Source: Acidovorax sp. YS12 (GTDB lineage: Bacteria > Pseudomonadota > Gammaproteobacteria > Burkholderiales > Burkholderiaceae_C). From it: a DNA stretch of 64,000 nucleotides. Location: positions 2,108,001 to 2,172,000 of the forward strand of contig CP053915.1 in assembly GCA_021496925.1 (NCBI GenBank), written 5' to 3'. How positions within the stretch are numbered: position 1 is the stretch's first letter; each line of letters opens with the position of its first letter. The position numbers were made by a program, and so were the translations under genes. Below are positions 52,016 through 61,386 of the stretch, one piece after another. The notes under the pieces were generated by a model. It made no database searches. It was given only the letters and a program-made list of their open reading frames with translations, and was not told where the DNA came from.

Positions 52016-52618
52016 ATGGCTTTCGTGGAACCCGTCACCCTGCGCGCCAACGGCGTGCGCCTGGAGCCGCTGGCGCCCGGACACGAGGCGGGCCTGGCCG
52101 CCGCCGCCGCCGATGGCGCGCTGTGGCGCCTGCGCATCACCTCGGTGCCCGCGCCGCAGGAAACGCGCGCCTACATCGAGACCGCGCTGCAGATGCGCGC
52201 CGAGGGCCACCGCTTTGCCTTTGCCGTGGTGGAGGACGCCACGGACCGCGTGCTCGGCTCCACGAGCTTCCACGACATCCTGCCCGCCGTGCGCCGCGTG
52301 GAGATCGGCTACACCTGGTACGCGCTGGGCTCACAGCGCACGCACGTGAACACCACGGCCAAGCTGCTGATGATGGGCCACGCCTTCGACACGCTGGGCT
52401 GCCACGTGGTGGGCTGGCGCACCGACAACTTCAACTTCGCCAGCCAGCGCGCCATCGAGCGCCTGGGCGCCAGGAAGGACGGCGTGATCCGCGGCCACGC
52501 GCTGCGCCGCGACGGCACCATCCGCGACACCGTGATGTACAGCATGCGCAGCGGCGAATGGCCCGAGGCGCGCGCCCAGTTGCTATACCTTCAGGAGCTT
52601 GCAGCGCTTGCTGGATAA
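52016..52618 (+). CDS. GNAT-family acetyltransferase (RimJ/RimL-like)
   Basis: 200 residues from ATG 52016. The fold fits RimJ-type N-acetyltransferases: VTLRANGVRLEPLAPGHEAG, FAFAVVEDATDRVLGSTSFH, EIGYTWYALGSQRTHVNTTA, HVVGWRTDNFNFASQRAIER. Substrate unknown. The last ~12 residues (LLYLQELAALAG) are encoded by the dispersed repeat copy J, which also supplies the stop codon, so the C-terminus was altered by repeat insertion. Confidence 0.88.
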   Translation: MAFVEPVTLRANGVRLEPLAPGHEAGLAAAAADGALWRLRITSVPAPQETRAYIETALQMRAEGHRFAFAVVEDATDRVLGSTSFHDILPAVRRVEIGYTWYALGSQRTHVNTTAKLLMMGHAFDTLGCHVVGWRTDNFNFASQRAIERLGARKDGVIRGHALRRDGTIRDTVMYSMRSGEWPEARAQLLYLQELAALAG

Positions 52619-52636
52619 GCCCTGGAGGCCAAAAAC
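52579..52636 (-). repeat. Dispersed ~48-bp repeat, copy J, overlapping a gene end
   Basis: Reverse orientation relative to the other copies: TTGCTATACCTTCAGGAGCT, then GCAGCGCTTGCTGGATAAGC and CCTGGAGGCCAAAAA. It encodes the last residues and stop of the GNAT gene and ends just before the VWA gene. Confidence 0.8.
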
Positions 52637-52647
52637 ATGCATAAACC

Positions 52648-53835
52648 ATGCTGATCGACTTTTTCTACACCCTGCGCGCGGCCAGGCTGCCGGTCTCGGT
52701 CAAGGAGTTCCTCTCGCTGCTCGAAGCCCTGCAGGCGGGCGTGGTCGGCCCCCACTCCGACGACGCCTGGAGCCTGGACGACTTCTACTACCTCGCGCGC
52801 ACCGCGCTGGTGAAGGACGAGAAGCACTTCGACAAGTTCGACCGCGCCTTCGCCGCCTACTTCAAGGGCGTGGAGCTGGTGACCGACTTCACCAAGGAAG
52901 TCCCGGCCGACTGGCTGCGCAAGATGCTGGAGCGCGAGCTGACGCCCGAGCAGAAGGCCGCCATCGAGAAGATGGGCTGGGACGAGCTGATGGAGACGCT
53001 CAAGAAGCGCCTGGAGGAGCAGAAGGGCCGCCACGAGGGCGGCAACAAGTGGATCGGCACCGGCGGCACCAGCCCCTTCGGCCACGGCGGCTACAACCCG
53101 CAGGGCGTGCGCATCGGCGGCGCCAGCAAGAACCGCAGCGCCGTCAAGGTGTGGGAGCAGCGCGCCTACCGCGACTACGACGACACCCAGGAGCTGGGCA
53201 CGCGCAACATCAAGGTGGCGCTGCGCCGCCTGCGCAAGTTCGCGCGCGAGGGCAACGCGCTGGAGCTGGACCTGCCGGACACCATCCGCAGCACGGCCGC
53301 CAACGCCGGCTGGCTCGACATCAAGATGGTGCCCGAGCGCCACAACAACGTGAAGGTACTGCTGCTCATGGACGTGGGCGGCACCATGGACGACCACATC
53401 CAGCGCGTGGAGGAGCTGTTCTCCGCCGTCAAGAGCGAGTTCAAGCACCTGGAGTTCTACTACTTCCACAACTGCGTGTACGACTTCATGTGGAAGAACA
53501 ACCGCCGCCGCTTCGCCGAGAAGTTCCCGACCTGGGACATCATCCGCAAGTACAACAAGGACTACAAGCTGATCTTCGTCGGCGACGCGACCATGAGCCC
53601 CTACGAGATCCTGCAGCCCGGCGGCAGCGTGGAATACAACAACGAGGAGCCCGGCGCCGAGTGGCTGCAGCGCCTCACGCACGCCTTCCCCAAGTTCGCC
53701 TGGATCAACCCCGAGCCGCAGGGCGTGTGGCAGTACCGCCAGAGCATCGGCATCATCCAGCAGCTCATGGGCCAGCGCATGTACCCTTTGTCACTCAAGG
53801 GCCTCGAAGAAACCATGCGGCTTTTGTCAAAATAG
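52648..53835 (+). CDS. VWA-domain protein (CoxE-like), partner of MoxR
   Basis: 395 residues. The N-terminal half is helical with a typical FFYTLRAARLPVSVKEFLSL start and a Gly-rich middle (GGNKWIGTGGTSPFGHGGYN). The VWA domain from ~235 has a deviating metal site, D242-V-G-G-T246 instead of DxSxS. Later parts are FFSAV/YYFHNCVYDFMWKNNRRR and LIFVGDATMSPYEI. Such proteins form a functional pair with MoxR ATPases. It starts 29 bp after the acetyltransferase gene. Confidence 0.88.
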   Translation: MLIDFFYTLRAARLPVSVKEFLSLLEALQAGVVGPHSDDAWSLDDFYYLARTALVKDEKHFDKFDRAFAAYFKGVELVTDFTKEVPADWLRKMLERELTPEQKAAIEKMGWDELMETLKKRLEEQKGRHEGGNKWIGTGGTSPFGHGGYNPQGVRIGGASKNRSAVKVWEQRAYRDYDDTQELGTRNIKVALRRLRKFAREGNALELDLPDTIRSTAANAGWLDIKMVPERHNNVKVLLLMDVGGTMDDHIQRVEELFSAVKSEFKHLEFYYFHNCVYDFMWKNNRRRFAEKFPTWDIIRKYNKDYKLIFVGDATMSPYEILQPGGSVEYNNEEPGAEWLQRLTHAFPKFAWINPEPQGVWQYRQSIGIIQQLMGQRMYPLSLKGLEETMRLLSK

Positions 53836-53840
53836 CGCCC

Positions 53841-55745
53841 ATGCCACGTTCGCGCCCAACGCCGACCTTCCGGTCGGCGTTGCATTTTTTGCTTCGCCCC
53901 CTGCTCCCGCTGCTGGCTGCCAGCCTGTTCCTCTGCGGCTGCAGCCTGCTGCCCAGCGCCCCGCAGGAGGAGGCTCCCGCAGCCGCCCCCGCCCCCGACG
54001 CCCCGGCCTTCGCGCTGCAGGTGCAGGCGCCCGACGGCCTGCGCGAGCTGCTGGAGCAGCACATGGAGCTGCGCCGCTACACCCACCTGGGCGACCTGCA
54101 GCCGAGCGAACTCTCGCGCCTGCTGGTGGCCGCCGACGCCGACGTGCGCGCGCTGCTGGGCACCCAGGGCTACTTCAGCCCCGACATCACCATCGAAAGC
54201 CGGGCCGCGCCCGAGGGCTCGGCCGCCCCGCGCACCGTGCACGTGGCGGTGGAGCCCGGCCCGCAGACCACGGTGGCCAGCGCGCACATCGGCTTCACCG
54301 GCAGCGGCGCGCAGGCCGGCGAGTTCAGCCGGCGCCAGTCGCGCGTGGAGCGCAACTGGCCGCTGCAGCCCGGCCAGACCTTCACCCAGAATGCCTGGGA
54401 CAACGCCAAGACCCAGGGCCTGCGCCGCCTGCAGGAGCGCGACTACCCCACGGCCCGGCTGGCCGACAGCCGCGCCGACATCGACCCCGACACCGCCCAG
54501 GCGGCGCTGGACGTGACCTACGACACCGGCCCGGCCTACCGCTTCGGCCCGCTGCAGCTGCGCGGCAGCGAGCGCTACGACCCCGACGGCGCGCGCCGCA
54601 TCGCCCGGCTGCCCACGGGCGCCGGCTACTCCGAGGCCGAGCTGCTCGACGCCCAGCAGCGCCTGGCCAGCAGCGGCTACTACGACACCGTGTTCCTCAC
54701 GCTCGACACCGAGAACGGCCCGCCCGAGGCCACGCCCGTCATCGCCCAGGTGAGCGAGGCCAAGCTGCACAAGCTGGTGTTCGGCGCCGGCATCTCCACC
54801 GACAGCGGCGCGCGCCTGTCGGCCAACCACATCCACAACCGCCTGCCCTGGCTCGGCTGGCGCGCCACCACCAAGGCCTCGCTGGACCGCGAAACCCAGT
54901 CGCTCGACAGCGAATGGGTCTCGCTGCCCGACGACGACAGCTGGCGCTGGTTCGGCGCCGGCCAGGTCAAGCGCGAAGTCATGGGCAGCTACGACGTCAA
55001 CAGCGTGCAGCTGCGCGGCGGCACGAGCCAGACCCTGGGCCACATCGACCGCAACTACTACCTGCAGTACGACAGCGCCACGCCCCACGGCATCGACGCG
55101 CCCGACTCCAGCGGCGCGCTGAGCGCCAACTTCGGCTGGACCGCGCGCTACTTCAACAACAACAACAGCCCCACGCGCGGCTACGGCCTGGGCCTGGAGC
55201 TGGGCGTGGGCACCACGCTGCGCGGCCAGCGCGAGCCCTTCGTGCGCACACGGGTGCGCTGGCAGTCGTTCATTGCGCTGGGCAAGGTGCCGGTGGGCGC
55301 GGGCACCGATAGCGGCGCCGTGCAGCGCAACGCCCGCCTGGCCCTGCGCGCCGAGGGCGGCGCGGTGCTGGCCCGCGCCGACGCGGCCGTGCCCGCCAGC
55401 CAGCTGTTCATCACCGGCGGCGACACCACGGTGCGCGGCTACGGCTACCGCGCCATCGGCGCGGCCACCAGCAGCGGCACGCTCTACGGAGGGCGCTACA
55501 TGGGCGTGGCCAGCGCCGAGTGGCAGCGCCCCATCGCCATCCGGGGCGACCTGACGCACTGGGAGAGCGCCGTGTTCATCGACGCCGGCGCCGTGACCGA
55601 CGACCTGGGCAGCATCCAGGCCAAGGTCGGCGTGGGCGCGGGCCTGCGCTGGAACAGCCCCGTGGGCCCGCTGCAGACCGACTTGGCCTGGGGCGTGCAG
55701 GACAAGCGCCTGCGCCTGCACCTGCGCCTGGGCTTCAGTTTTTAA
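53841..55745 (+). CDS. tamA: Autotransporter/TAM assembly outer-membrane protein TamA
   Basis: 634 residues from ATG 53841. Three POTRA-like regions (RYTHLGDLQPSELSRLLVAA; LQPGQTFTQNAWDNAKTQGL; YRFGPLQLRGSERYDPDGAR) precede an Omp85 barrel (SANHIHNRLPWLGWRATTKA; FITGGDTTVRGYGYRAIG, the Omp85 VRGY-type motif; ending LHLRLGFSF). TamA with TamB moves lipids or proteins between membranes. A lipobox-like L-C-G-C34 ends the signal region, which is unusual for TamA. tamB follows 57 bp later. Confidence 0.93.
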   Translation: MPRSRPTPTFRSALHFLLRPLLPLLAASLFLCGCSLLPSAPQEEAPAAAPAPDAPAFALQVQAPDGLRELLEQHMELRRYTHLGDLQPSELSRLLVAADADVRALLGTQGYFSPDITIESRAAPEGSAAPRTVHVAVEPGPQTTVASAHIGFTGSGAQAGEFSRRQSRVERNWPLQPGQTFTQNAWDNAKTQGLRRLQERDYPTARLADSRADIDPDTAQAALDVTYDTGPAYRFGPLQLRGSERYDPDGARRIARLPTGAGYSEAELLDAQQRLASSGYYDTVFLTLDTENGPPEATPVIAQVSEAKLHKLVFGAGISTDSGARLSANHIHNRLPWLGWRATTKASLDRETQSLDSEWVSLPDDDSWRWFGAGQVKREVMGSYDVNSVQLRGGTSQTLGHIDRNYYLQYDSATPHGIDAPDSSGALSANFGWTARYFNNNNSPTRGYGLGLELGVGTTLRGQREPFVRTRVRWQSFIALGKVPVGAGTDSGAVQRNARLALRAEGGAVLARADAAVPASQLFITGGDTTVRGYGYRAIGAATSSGTLYGGRYMGVASAEWQRPIAIRGDLTHWESAVFIDAGAVTDDLGSIQAKVGVGAGLRWNSPVGPLQTDLAWGVQDKRLRLHLRLGFSF

Positions 55746-55799
55746 GAAAAATCGGCCTCCAACGCTTATGCAGCAAGCGCAAGCAGCTCCTTTTTTTGA
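55746..55799 (+). repeat. Dispersed ~48-bp repeat, copy K
   Basis: AAAAATCGGCCTCCAACGC, then CAGCAAGCGCAAGCAGCTCC and a T run. It fills the tamA-tamB gap. Confidence 0.82.
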
Positions 55800-55802
55800 A
55801 GC

Positions 55803-58800
55803 ATGACGACAGCGCCTCCTTCTCCCGTCCCCCGCCCGCGCGCACGGCGCATCGCCCGCGTCCTGGCCTGGCTGGCGGGCAGCCTGCTCGGCCTAGCGCT
55901 GCTCGCGCTGGGCGGCGCCTGGTGGTGGCTCGGCACCGCCGATTCGCTCGCCACGGCGCTGCAGCGCGCGGCGCAGTACCTGCCCGCAGGCCAGCAGCTG
56001 GAGAGCCGCGAGGTCACCGGCTCGCTGCGCGCGGGCGGGCGCATCGGCTGGCTGCGCTGGAGCAGCCCCACGCTCGCCGTCGAGGTGCGCGACGCCACGC
56101 TGGGCTGGCGCCTGCGCCCGCTGCTGCAGCGCACGCTGCAGCTGGGCGAGCTCTCGGCCGCCAGCGTGCAGCTCACGCCCCTGGGCCCGCCCAGCACCGA
56201 GCCGCCGCAGCCGCTGGCCGGGCTGGAACTGCCGCTGCGCATCACCCTGCCCGCCCTGCGCATCGACGAACTGACCTGGGCCGCCGCCACGCCCGTGGTG
56301 CTGCGCCACATCGAGGCCAGCTACCGCTACGACGGCCGCCAGCACCACGCCACGCTGGCGCGGCTGGAACTGGCGCAGGGCCGCTACAGCGCCAGCGCCA
56401 CGCTGGACGGCGCCGCGCCCATGCAGTTCGGCGCCACGCTGCAAGGCCAGATCGACACCACGCCCCCCGGCCACACCGGCGAGGCGCTACGCATCGCGGC
56501 CCAAGCCGCCATCCAGGGGCGGCTGGACGGCGCCGATGCGCTGCTGCACGTCCAGGCCGAATTGCAGCCCGATGCCAGCGCCGCCCCGCTGGCGGACGTG
56601 CGCGCCCGCGTGCTGGCCAGCGTCGCGCCCTGGGCGGCGCAGCCGCTGCGCAAGGCCGAAGGCCGCCTGGCCAACGTGAACCTGGCCGCGCTGTGGCCCC
56701 AGGCCCCCGCCACGCAGCTCACCGGGGACTTCGGCGCCGGGCAGGACAGCGACGGCTGGTATGCCGGCGCACAGATCACCAACGGCCAGCCCGGCCCCTG
56801 GGACACCCAGCGCCTGCCGCTGGCCGCGCTCGACGCGCAGGCGCGCTTCGACGGCACGCACTGGCGCCTTTCCACCGCCGAGGCCCGCCTGGGCGACGGC
56901 AGCATCACCCTGCAAGGCCGCTACACGCCCGCCACCCAGGCGCTCGAAGGCCAGGCCGAGGTGCGCGGCCTGCGCCCCGGCGACCTCTACAGCACCCTGG
57001 ACCGCCAGCCCGTGCAAGGCCGCCTGAGCGCGCGCCAGGGCAGCGACGCCGCCGTGCAATTCCACATCGACCTGCGGGGCGAGAAGGCCACGCACAGCGC
57101 CCAGGCCCTGCGCATCGACCAGGTGCGCGCCGAAGGCCGCTGGCAAGCCCCCGTGCTGCAGCTGCAGCAACTGCAGGTGCAGGCCCTGCAGGCCCAGGCC
57201 GAGGGCCGCAACCTGCGCATCGACACCGCCGCGCGCGCCTTCGACGGCACCCTGCAGCTCACCGTGCCCGGCGCCAGCGCCCAGGTGCAGGGCCGCCTCG
57301 GGCCGCGCGCCGGCACGGGCGAGGCGCGCGTGCAGCTCGACACGCCGCAGCGCACGCGCGACTGGCTGGCCGCCCTGCCCGGCCTGGGCACGCTGCTGCC
57401 CGGCGCGCGCCTGCAAGGCCAGGCCCGCCTGGACGCACGCTGGAGCGGCGGCTGGGAGGGCCTGCAGCGCCAGTTGCACAGCGCCGGCCTGGTCGCCACG
57501 CCGCCCGAGGCGGGCGCCCCCGGCGCCTTCACCCTGCAGGCCGAACTGGCCGCCCCGCAGCTCACGCTGGCCCAGCCCGCCAGCGCCGGACAGGCCGCCG
57601 TCGACCTGCAACTGCACGACCTGCGCGCCCAACTCTCCGGCTCGCTGCCCCAGCTGCAAGCCAGCCTCGATGGCCGCTTGCGCAGCGGCGCGCAGCAACT
57701 GCAGCTGCACGCCCGCGCCCAGGGCGGGCACCAGGGCGCGGGCGCCTGGGGCCTGCAGCTGAGCGAATTCCAGGCCCAGGCGCGCGACGGCGCCCGGCCC
57801 GGCCCCTGGGCTGTGCAACTGGCCCAGCCGCTGGCGCTGACGCTGCGCCAGCACCCGCGCAACGGCCTGGCGCTGGAAGCCTCGGCCGGGCAGGCCCGGA
57901 TCACCGGCCCGCTGCCCGGCCAGGCCCAGCTGGAGTGGCAGGCCGCGCAGTGGAGCCAGTCCCCCCAGGGCGCCATGCGCCTGCAGACACGTGGCGCGCT
58001 GCACGGCCTGCCGCTGGCCTGGGCCGACGCCTTCGACACGCGCCAGCCCGCGCTGCTGGAGCGCACGGGCCTGGCCGGCAACGTGGTGCTCGAAGGCAGC
58101 TGGGACGTGGAGGCCCTGGACACCCTGCGCGCCCGCGCCACGCTGCGCCGCGCCAGCGGCGAGCTGCGCCTGCTGGCCATCGACAGCGCCGGCACCACCA
58201 CCGTGCGCAGCAGCGGCAACGCGCCCGCCACGCTGGGCAAGCAGCCCGGCGCCCCGGCCGGCCTGCAGGCGGCGCAGGTGGAGCTGGAGCTCCAGGGCGA
58301 GCGCCTGCGCGCCGCCGTGCTGTGGGACAGCGCGCGCGCCGGGCGCCTGCAGGCCGAGGGCAGCAGCACCCTGCAGATCCCCGCCGGGCGCTGGAACGAG
58401 GCGCGCTGGCCCGAGAACGCACCGCTGGCTGCCAGCGTGAAGGCCCAGTTGCCCGAGCTGGGCGTGTGGTCGGCCATTGCGCCGCCCGGCTGGCGCGTGC
58501 AGGGCACGCTGGACGCCAACGTGCAACTGTCGGGCACGCGCGCCGATCCGCGCTGGCACGGGCAGTTGGGGGCCGAGCAGTTCGCGCTGCGCTCGGTCAT
58601 CGACGGCGTGGACCTGAAAGACGGCCGCCTGCGCGCCACGCTCGATGGCACGCAGCTCACCATCGACGAGCTGCGCGTGGCCGGCGGCAAGGGCAACGCC
58701 GCGCGCATCCTGGGGCGCAGCGGCAACCGCACCGAGGCGCCGCAGGACGGCGGCCTGCTCACCGCCAGCGGCGTGGTGCGCTGGCGCCCGCCCGCCGCCG

Positions 58801-59801
58801 GCGCCAGCGCCGCCGAGGGCATCAGCATGGACCTGCGCGCCCAGGCCGAGCGCCTGCAGGTGCAGGTGCGCGCGGACCGGCAGGTCAGCATCTCAGGCCC
58901 GCTGCAGGCACGGCTGGCGCAGGGCCAGTTCACGCTACGCGGCCAGCTCACCACCGACCGCGCCGCCATCCTCCTGCCCGACAGCAGCGCCCCGCGCCTG
59001 GGCAACGACGTGGTGGTGCGCAGCCGCGCGCGCCGGGACGACGCAACCACCGCCCCGGACGGGGGCCCCAGCGTACAGGCGGCGCGGCCGCCCGACATCG
59101 CCGTCACCCTAAACCTGGGCGACGACTTCGCCCTGCAGGGCCAGGGCATCACCACGCGGCTGACCGGCACGCTGGAGATCCGAGCCAGCGCCGCCACCGG
59201 CGGCCAGCCGCGCGTGACCGGCGAAATCCGCACCGACGAAGGCCGCTACCGCGCCTGGGGCCAGGCGCTGGACGTGGAGAACGGCCTGGTGCGCTTCAAC
59301 GGACCCTACGACAACCCGGCGCTCGACATCCTGGCCATCCGCCCCAATATCTCGGTGCGCGCGGGCGTGCAGGTCACCGGCTCGGCCCAGGCGCCGCGCG
59401 TGCGCCTGTATGCCGACCCGGACCTGCCCGACGCCGAAAAACTCTCCTGGGTGGTGCTGGGCCACAGCGCTGCCAGCGGCGGCAGCGAAGCCGCCCTGCT
59501 GCAGCAGGCCGCGCTCGCCGTGCTGGGCCGCCAGGGCGGGGGCACGGGCGGCCTCTCGCGCAGCCTGGGGCTGGACGAAATCGGCATCAAGGGCCCGCGC
59601 CAGGGCGAGGACGCCAGCGCCGCCGCGCTGACCCTGGGCAAGCGCATTTCGTCGGCGCTGTACGTGACCTACGAACACAGCCTCTCGGGCACGCTCGGCA
59701 CGCTGTACCTGTTCTACGACCTGTCGCGCCGCCTCACGCTGCGCGGGCAAACGGGCCTGGTAAGCGCGCTCGATCTGGTCTATACGGTGCGCTACGACTG
59801 A
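55803..59801 (+). CDS. tamB: Translocation and assembly module inner-membrane protein TamB
   Basis: 1332 residues. One N-terminal membrane helix (LAWLAGSLLGLALLALGGAW) is followed by a very long beta-rich region rich in Gln, Leu and Ala, as in AsmA/TamB-type lipid-transfer proteins. The C-terminal DUF490 domain is clear: VTGEIRTDEGRYRAWGQALD, VENGLVRFNGPYDNPALDIL, then SRRLTLRGQTGLVSALDLVY at the end. It spans the periplasm and works with TamA. Confidence 0.95.
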   Translation: MTTAPPSPVPRPRARRIARVLAWLAGSLLGLALLALGGAWWWLGTADSLATALQRAAQYLPAGQQLESREVTGSLRAGGRIGWLRWSSPTLAVEVRDATLGWRLRPLLQRTLQLGELSAASVQLTPLGPPSTEPPQPLAGLELPLRITLPALRIDELTWAAATPVVLRHIEASYRYDGRQHHATLARLELAQGRYSASATLDGAAPMQFGATLQGQIDTTPPGHTGEALRIAAQAAIQGRLDGADALLHVQAELQPDASAAPLADVRARVLASVAPWAAQPLRKAEGRLANVNLAALWPQAPATQLTGDFGAGQDSDGWYAGAQITNGQPGPWDTQRLPLAALDAQARFDGTHWRLSTAEARLGDGSITLQGRYTPATQALEGQAEVRGLRPGDLYSTLDRQPVQGRLSARQGSDAAVQFHIDLRGEKATHSAQALRIDQVRAEGRWQAPVLQLQQLQVQALQAQAEGRNLRIDTAARAFDGTLQLTVPGASAQVQGRLGPRAGTGEARVQLDTPQRTRDWLAALPGLGTLLPGARLQGQARLDARWSGGWEGLQRQLHSAGLVATPPEAGAPGAFTLQAELAAPQLTLAQPASAGQAAVDLQLHDLRAQLSGSLPQLQASLDGRLRSGAQQLQLHARAQGGHQGAGAWGLQLSEFQAQARDGARPGPWAVQLAQPLALTLRQHPRNGLALEASAGQARITGPLPGQAQLEWQAAQWSQSPQGAMRLQTRGALHGLPLAWADAFDTRQPALLERTGLAGNVVLEGSWDVEALDTLRARATLRRASGELRLLAIDSAGTTTVRSSGNAPATLGKQPGAPAGLQAAQVELELQGERLRAAVLWDSARAGRLQAEGSSTLQIPAGRWNEARWPENAPLAASVKAQLPELGVWSAIAPPGWRVQGTLDANVQLSGTRADPRWHGQLGAEQFALRSVIDGVDLKDGRLRATLDGTQLTIDELRVAGGKGNAARILGRSGNRTEAPQDGGLLTASGVVRWRPPAAGASAAEGISMDLRAQAERLQVQVRADRQVSISGPLQARLAQGQFTLRGQLTTDRAAILLPDSSAPRLGNDVVVRSRARRDDATTAPDGGPSVQAARPPDIAVTLNLGDDFALQGQGITTRLTGTLEIRASAATGGQPRVTGEIRTDEGRYRAWGQALDVENGLVRFNGPYDNPALDILAIRPNISVRAGVQVTGSAQAPRVRLYADPDLPDAEKLSWVVLGHSAASGGSEAALLQQAALAVLGRQGGGTGGLSRSLGLDEIGIKGPRQGEDASAAALTLGKRISSALYVTYEHSLSGTLGTLYLFYDLSRRLTLRGQTGLVSALDLVYTVRYD

Positions 59802-59803
59802 TG

Positions 59804-59850
59804 GTCAAAACAGGCCGCAGGGCAATCTGGACAAGCGCGAGCAGCTATTG
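59804..59850 (+). repeat. Dispersed ~48-bp repeat, copy L
   Basis: TCAAAACAGGCCGCAGGGC, then TGGACAAGCGCGAGCAGCTA and TTGG. It follows the tamB stop. Confidence 0.75.
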
Positions 59851-59901
59851 GAAGCAGAGCAATTGGCGCATCCTGCCAAACCCTTACAATGCTCGGCCTG
59901 C

Positions 59902-59976
59902 CTCCCCGTAGTTCAATGGATAGAACGAGTGCCTCCTAAGCGCTAGATACAGGTTCGATTCCTGTCGGGGGGACCA
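59902..59976 (+). tRNA. tRNA-Arg (anticodon CCU)
   Basis: 75 bases including encoded CCA. The acceptor stem CTCCCCG pairs with CGGGGGG (one T-G pair); the D arm is GTTCAATGGATAGAAC; the anticodon arm is AGTGC-CTCCTAA-GCGCT with anticodon CCT, reading AGG; the T arm is ACAGG-TTCGATT-CCTGT. A strong terminator follows 5 bp later. Although tRNA-Arg(CCU) genes are common integration sites, no integrase or duplicated end is seen here. Confidence 0.96.
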
Positions 59977-59981
59977 CATTG

Positions 59982-60022
59982 AAGGCCGCACAGTTCCAAG
60001 AACGTGCGGCCTTTTTCTTTTT
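59982..60022 (+). terminator. Rho-independent terminator after tRNA-Arg
   Basis: AAGGCCGCAC (59982-59991), 12-base loop, GTGCGGCCTT (60004-60013), then a T-rich run. The stem is perfect. Confidence 0.93.
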
Positions 60023-60142
60023 GGCGCGGTGCCTTGGCCCTGGGGCGATGCACCCTAAAACCTGCGCGCGCAAAAATTCAGCTAAGCGTTCGGTTCCCGG
60101 CCAGTCCCCATGCCGGCAAGCACTTGCAGCAAATTCGATCCG

Positions 60143-60166
60143 CCAGAAGCACTCCGGCGCTTCTGG
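60143..60166. terminator. Hairpin at the end of the RRM gene
   Basis: CCAGAAGC, 8-base loop, GCTTCTGG: perfect 8-bp stem 13 bp beyond the RRM stop codon. The leftward strand lacks a strong T run, so terminator function is uncertain. Confidence 0.45.
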
Positions 60167-60178
60167 GCAAAGACAACC

Positions 60179-60496
60179 TCAGTAGCGCCCACCGCCCCGG
60201 TAGCCGTCTCGGTTTGCGCCACCACCGCCAAAACTCGGCCGAGGCTCCATCGGGCGAGCGATGTTGACCGTCAATGCGCGTCCATCGATCGTCCTGCCAT
60301 GGGCACCATCAATCGCAGACTTGGCCTGCGCTTCAGTGTCCATCTCGACAAAGCCGAAACCCTTGGAGCGCCCGGTCTCCCGGTCGGTCATGACCTTTGC
60401 GCTGGTCACCGAACCGAACTGAGAGAAAAATTGAATCAACGATTCATTGGTCACGGAATAGGCAAGGTTGCCCACATAAAGCTTGTTGTTCATCAT
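60179..60496 (-). CDS. Single-RRM RNA-binding protein
   Basis: 105 residues from the ATG at 60496 (60493 is also possible). RNP2 is LYVGNL (6-11), RNP1 is KGFGFVEM (45-52). A Gly/Arg-rich tail (FGGGGANRDGYRGGGRY) ends the protein. Such small RRM proteins bind RNA in many proteobacteria, often as cold- or stress-induced factors. It lies 76 bp downstream of infA in the same direction. Confidence 0.94.
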   Translation of the reverse strand: MMNNKLYVGNLAYSVTNESLIQFFSQFGSVTSAKVMTDRETGRSKGFGFVEMDTEAQAKSAIDGAHGRTIDGRALTVNIARPMEPRPSFGGGGANRDGYRGGGRY

Positions 60497-60572
60497 GTAC
60501 TTTCTGGAGTTGGATAACTGCACCCCGGGGGCTACAGCCAGGTATGGGAAAGGGGAGGGGGTAATAGGACGC

Positions 60573-60836
60573 TCAGCGGCGGCGGCGCTGGGCGGCATTG
60601 GCGCCGCCAGAGCGGCTCTCGATATGCCGGAACGTGATGCGCCCTTTGTTGAGGTCGTATGGAGACATTTCCAATGTCACACGATCTCCGGCGAGAACCC
60701 TGATGCGGTGCTTGCGCATCTTTCCGCCAGCGTAGGCAACAAGCTGGTGGCCGTTTTCAAGCGTCACGCGGTAACGGGTGTCGGGAAGCACTTCATCGAC
60801 CTTCCCTTGCATTTCAATCAGGTCTTCTTTGGACAC
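60573..60836 (-). CDS. infA: Translation initiation factor IF-1 (extra copy type)
   Basis: 87 residues, longer than the usual 72 because of a basic C-terminal tail (GGANAAQRRRR). The S1-type core is intact: DLIEMQGKVDEVLPDTRYRV, TLENGHQLVAYAGGKMRKHR, IRVLAGDRVTLEMSPYDLNK. Betaproteobacteria often have two infA genes: one in the ribosomal protein cluster and a second, as here, near RNA-binding protein genes. The second may act under cold stress, which is inference. Confidence 0.93.
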   Translation of the reverse strand: MSKEDLIEMQGKVDEVLPDTRYRVTLENGHQLVAYAGGKMRKHRIRVLAGDRVTLEMSPYDLNKGRITFRHIESRSGGANAAQRRRR

Positions 60837-60869
60837 GAATCTCCTTAGATGGTGTTGAGGGTCGAAAAA

Positions 60870-61088
60870 TCAGCCCAGTTGGTTCTGCAGCACCATGCTG
60901 CGCCCCTCGGCCAGGGCGTATTGCGCCGCCTGCTTGTGGCTGGCAAAACACGGGATGAACTTGAAGATCCGGTCATATACACCGCGGCGAATGGAAACCG
61001 AAGCAGCAAACATACCGTGCTCCATGGGCTTGGCGAGCGGCGTGACAACGTAGTTGCCAACGCGCTCGGCGCTTTGTTTTTTATGCAT
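60870..61088 (-). CDS. Short conserved hypothetical protein
   Basis: 72 residues with no signal peptide. The N-terminus is basic (MHKKQSAERVGNYVVTPLAK) and the middle YDRIFKFIPCFASHKQAAQY has one Cys. I do not recognise a family beyond likely relatives in the same bacterial group. It is 33 bp upstream of infA on the same strand and probably co-transcribed. Confidence 0.55.
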   Translation of the reverse strand: MHKKQSAERVGNYVVTPLAKPMEHGMFAASVSIRRGVYDRIFKFIPCFASHKQAAQYALAEGRSMVLQNQLG

Positions 61089-61386
61089 TGGAGAGTGGAT
61101 GGCATGCGATCAGCGCAAACCATCGGGAATGGGTGAAAGAGCCCTACGGCAATGGCTGTAGGAGTAGAGCAAACCCGGGAATGGAGGTGACGGACTTGCG
61201 GAAAGCTCGCCGTGGTACTGTGGGAGTGACTGCCGATGCACTTCGGGGTTGAAGTGGGGGGCTACATGATGGCCGATACGACCCAGGTATTGTCAGACAA
61301 GCATTGCAGAGGCGGGCATGAGGCAATGCGTGGGTATATTATACGCGTGCTACGGCAAAATTTCAACCGAGTCAATAAAGACGCCC

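Noticed and set aside
59902..59976. tRNA-Arg as attachment site of an integrated element
   Set aside because: No integrase gene, no repeated 3' end of the tRNA and only core genes on both sides.
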